From Aselliscus stoliczkanus (lineage: Eukaryota; Chordata; Mammalia; Chiroptera; Hipposideridae): DNA of 64,000 nt. A program made the translations under genes and the position numbers. The notes under the pieces are model-generated. The model searched no databases. It saw nothing but the letters and a program-made list of their open reading frames with translations, and had not been told where the DNA came from. Location: assembly GCA_033961575.1 (NCBI GenBank), contig CM066728.1, forward strand, positions 177,621,678 through 177,685,677. The letters run 5' to 3'. Below, in pieces: positions 61,090 through 64,000 of the stretch. Numbering within the stretch: the first letter of the stretch is position 1; the number at the start of each line of letters is the position of its first letter.

Positions 61090-61570
61090 ATTTCAACTAC
61101 TGTCGATTTGGTATTCAGAAAAAATACTGTCAGATCCTTTGAAATATCTTGGGAGGTCTTGTTCTGAGCTTATTGACTGAAATTTGCATGCAAAATTAGC
61201 CACAACTGCATGAGTATTTGAATAGGTGCCAGGAAACCCAAAAGAAGGCAATGCTTGATTTCTTCCAGTGATGCTATTTTCATGCAGTCATGAGGCTTGA
61301 AATTGACAGTTTGGCAGGTTGATTTAATTTGCTGGCCCTTTGCATATTCACCACTGACAGCTAAGGATTCCCAGGCAAGCCTACTAAGTCTGTTTAGTTA
61401 TCTTGTGACACGCCAACCTGGGAGGAGAAACATTTTTCCCCCTTAATTTAGTTAGATAAATTTTGAATGACCCATTTCAGCTTGTTACCAGATGTCTACA
61501 AGCTGTTTAACATCCTTTAAATTAAGAACCATCTTCACTAATTATTTCATGTATGTGTTATGCAAAGTCA
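61090..61570. promoter_or_regulatory. Candidate conserved non-coding element
   Basis: Non-repetitive, high-complexity sequence right after the large exon. It has a near-palindromic octamer-like word ATTTGCATGCAAAA at about 61182-61195, TTTGCATATTC at 61339-61349 and ATGCAAAG at 61560-61567. No open frame or repeat is seen. A regulatory role is inference. Confidence 0.3.
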
Positions 61571-61942
61571 TTGTACTAACTTTAATTGAATGGTGGTTAA
61601 AATGTAGTTCCTTAAAGTTAAAGCTCTACAGATGCCTGATCTTAAGTTATATAACCCCTAGTGAATAGCAACAGGAGAATACTAAAAATCTCTAATATTC
61701 CCCTTACCCCCAGCTATACATTTACATATGAACATGAAGCGTATCAGTAACCACAAAGGCAAATGGATGATAGAACACCTCTCTTTATACCTAGATAAAA
61801 GGGAAGTTTAATGTTGCCAGAATTGCTAAAAATTGAACAATTTTACATAATTTTGTCTTGTTTTATAATGGCATATATTTCCTTTATTTTTTTGTAATTT
61901 TTGTTTTAAGTCTTCAATAGTGGTCTGTTTTAGATTTAGGAT

Positions 61943-62598
61943 TGTGGGCGCACAAAAAATAAAACTTTCCTCCCACCTTCTAAGTTCTTTTATCTAGGCT
62001 AATAATCAAATTAATAGACACAGATTAACAGGAGAAAGTATCCAATATTTATTATTATGGATGTACATGCTGGGGGTATTTTAAGATAGAATCGAAATTC
62101 ATTAGGCAGTTGAGGTTTACATGCCACTCAGGACAAAGGAGAAGTTGGGCACGAGTCTGGGATTGGGAAGGAAGTAGGAAATCCACAGGTAGAAGAAAGA
62201 GAAAACATGGTAAACAAATCTTACTGCACCATCCAAAAACACTGGGACACAGAGGGAAACAGGTTTTGCTAGATTTCTTCCTGTCCATCACATATGTGCT
62301 AATTCATAGGTTCCCTTCCTGAAGCAGGTTTTTCTATCTGAATTCCTTTAGGCAGAAAAAGGGGAGTCAAGGGTTCTTTCCGAGTCTTTCCTTTCTTTTT
62401 TTTTTTGAGGGCAGTGTCTCTGGCCCTGGTATGTGGGACCTGAACCTGGGACCCGAACCGGGGCTGCTGGCTTCCCAAGCCAGCGCTTAACCATCACACC
62501 ACTCGGCTGGCCCCAAGTCTTTTCTTTCTTAATAACCAGCTTAAAAATCAGTATCACAAAAGGTCCATTTTGGGGTGGCAAAACTTTGTTTCCCCTCA
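61943..62598 (-). mobile_element. LTR family X, minus copy, with nested SINE
   Basis: The inverted partner of 55875-56411, running from TGAGGGGAAACAAAG (minus strand, 62598) to GTGCGCCCACA (61943). Without the SINE at 62396-62513 it is about 540 bp, the same as the plus copy. Confidence 0.8.
62396..62513 (-). mobile_element. tRNA-derived SINE with internal duplication
   Basis: Flanks GAGTCTTTCCTTTC and AAGTCTTTTCTTTC. The B-box region holds GGGACCTGAACCT and then GGGACCCGAACCG, a 15-base internal duplication not seen in its relatives here. Confidence 0.9.
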
Positions 62599-62649
62599 GG
62601 ATGTCTCTGGATAGTTTTCTAAATCACATTGAACTGAAACTTATTTTAA

Positions 62650-62832
62650 AATGTGGTTCTCAAACTTGTTTGCGTATTATTGTACAATTACTTGGAATGT
62701 CTTATAAAAATTCCAAAGCTCAGGCCATACCCCAGAACAATTGAATCTTGATGTCTGAAGTGGGATACAGGCTTAGTATTTTTTGAAGCTCTCCAGCTGA
62801 TTACAATATGCAGACAAGTTTGGGAACCGCTG
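62650..62832. mobile_element. MER5A-like hAT MITE
   Basis: TGTGGTTCTCAAACTTG at the left and GTTTGGGAACCGCTG at the right are inverted ends like MER5A (hAT-Charlie). The middle (CCAGAACAATTGAATCTTGA) agrees. Confidence 0.8.
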
Positions 62833-63859
62833 TTTTAAATTTTCATTTGATCAATCCCTTTGTCATTAGGCAGGTAAAAACCTCAAAAACAAATTTATGA
62901 AGGTGAGGAAGGACCAGGTCTTCATTCCCATTCTTTGTTGTTACTTCTCAGGTTTTTGTCCCAGTTCTCAAAAGCAATCAGAGAGAAAATACTAGTTAGC
63001 TTAAAACCCACTGAGCATTTATCTGTATTTTCAAGGAAATTCTAATTTCAGCTACCTATTATGTCCCAGCCAGTTGGTACTACCACACTCTTCAGAGTAT
63101 AGTGGTGCAGTTTACTCATGTATGAGGATGTATGCATGAATAAATATATGAAAGTTAACGAATACACTCGCTTCTGATTTCATCATATTAGTGCATGTGC
63201 AGAAGGTCACATGTTTGGGGGAGATGTATCACACACTATCTCTTCAACATAGGGTTGTCATTAAAATTATTTAGCAGTGAAACTCAATTTTAAACTGTGA
63301 GGATTAAGTGTTACATTCCTTGCCTGACAGAGTAGTCTCAGGAATCACTCAGGTGCAAAGAATTCTCAAACAATTACAAATCCCACAGTGGAGCCTCAGA
63401 ACTTCAAAACATCCTTTTCTTTTACGTTTTCATAGTCTGAAATATAAGAAATTTATGTGGATCCTGAGAAAAACAGGACTTTGTTCTCTTTCTATATAAA
63501 TATACTATATTGTATAATTATTACCTTATTGATATTTATTTATTTGTAATTGAATAGTGTTACAAGAGCATGCTATCGAATGACAAAGATAATACAATTT
63601 AGTAATGAGTTTAAAGTACTTTATTCAAGAGACAGCAATCCATGGGGTAGGGGCATACAGAACCTAACAAGCAATGAAGCATACTTTCTGAGAGATTTTG
63701 GACGAGAGAGAGTTTTGTAGAGCACTAAAAGAGGCAATGCAGAAATAAGGCATGATTGGCTAGGAGGTTGAGAATTTCCTAAGAAGTCTAGCAAGTCCTA
63801 TTTTCTAGGGTAAAGTGGAGTTCAAGGATTGTGATTGGGGTAGGTTAGGTTTCCTTGAC

Positions 63860-64000
63860 AGGCGTGGGGCAGAAAAATTAATTTTCCTTCTATCTTTCTA
63901 ATTTCTGGCTGGACTAATAAATTAATATGAGACAGATTAACAAGAGAAAATGACCGAATTATTATGTATGTACATAACGGTGTTCTATATGAATTTGGGG
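63860..64000 (-). mobile_element. Partial LTR, family X-related, at window edge
   Basis: GACAGATTAACAAGAGAAAATG and GGCTGGACTAATAAATTAAT (plus strand) match the ends of the family X LTRs. It continues outside the window. The 63600-63860 stretch before it may be ERV-derived but is unassigned. Confidence 0.6.

Larger units (their letters stand above)
61017..64000 (+). other. CNTLN: CNTLN intron (partial), right edge
   Basis: Intron running past the window end. Its first 550 bases are non-repetitive and contain several octamer-like motifs. They are followed by an LTR with a nested SINE, a MER5-like remnant and a partial LTR at the edge. No coding segment was found in 61017-64000. Confidence 0.65.

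Noticed and set aside
1..64000. A novel gene system, biosynthetic cluster or defence locus
   Set aside because: Apart from CNTLN exons and mobile-element relics I see no further coding segments with splice or codon support.

Overview
This is a 64 kb window of mammalian nuclear DNA, almost certainly from a bat. It is AT-rich, with long introns, many retroposed elements and no bacterial-style gene packing. Two things point to a bat: a VES-type SINE at about 49652-49816 (VES SINEs are known from Chiroptera), and about 18 tRNA-derived SINEs starting GGGCCGGCCGAGTGG, a style I associate with horseshoe and leaf-nosed bats and relatives. The suborder is a guess.

The only host gene I can support is the middle of CNTLN (centlein, a centrosomal coiled-coil protein), on the + strand. 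Seven internal coding exons were found, all with AG/GT splice sites: 4599-4775, 6597-6722, 16093-16214, 17554-17673, 32941-33041, 54213-54304 and 60475-61016. Their phases fit end to end, giving one uninterrupted frame of 426 codons plus 2 bases. The first and last exons of the gene lie outside the window.

All else is intron, heavily colonised by repeats. 0-13 kb: SINEs and simple repeats. 13-29 kb: two copies of one 1.19 kb LTR, an ancient antisense L1/HAL1 relic and bat L1 3' ends. 29-41 kb: nested L1 pieces, a class II solo LTR sitting inside a Tigger-like DNA transposon, and a 3 kb L1 that keeps both ends and an 18-bp target duplication but has lost most of ORF2. 41-52 kb: a decayed minus-strand endogenous retrovirus with pol remnants and several LTRs. 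52-64 kb: LTRs in inverted pairs around the last two exons, a 133-bp tandem duplication, and old MIR, MaLR and MER5-type relics.

No bacterial-type operon, CRISPR array, functional RNA gene or new gene system was seen. The most interesting points are architectural: inverted LTR pairs each bracketing one exon, direct LTR copies bracketing two exons, a dimeric SINE, an internally deleted L1, and two unique non-repetitive segments that could be conserved regulatory elements.
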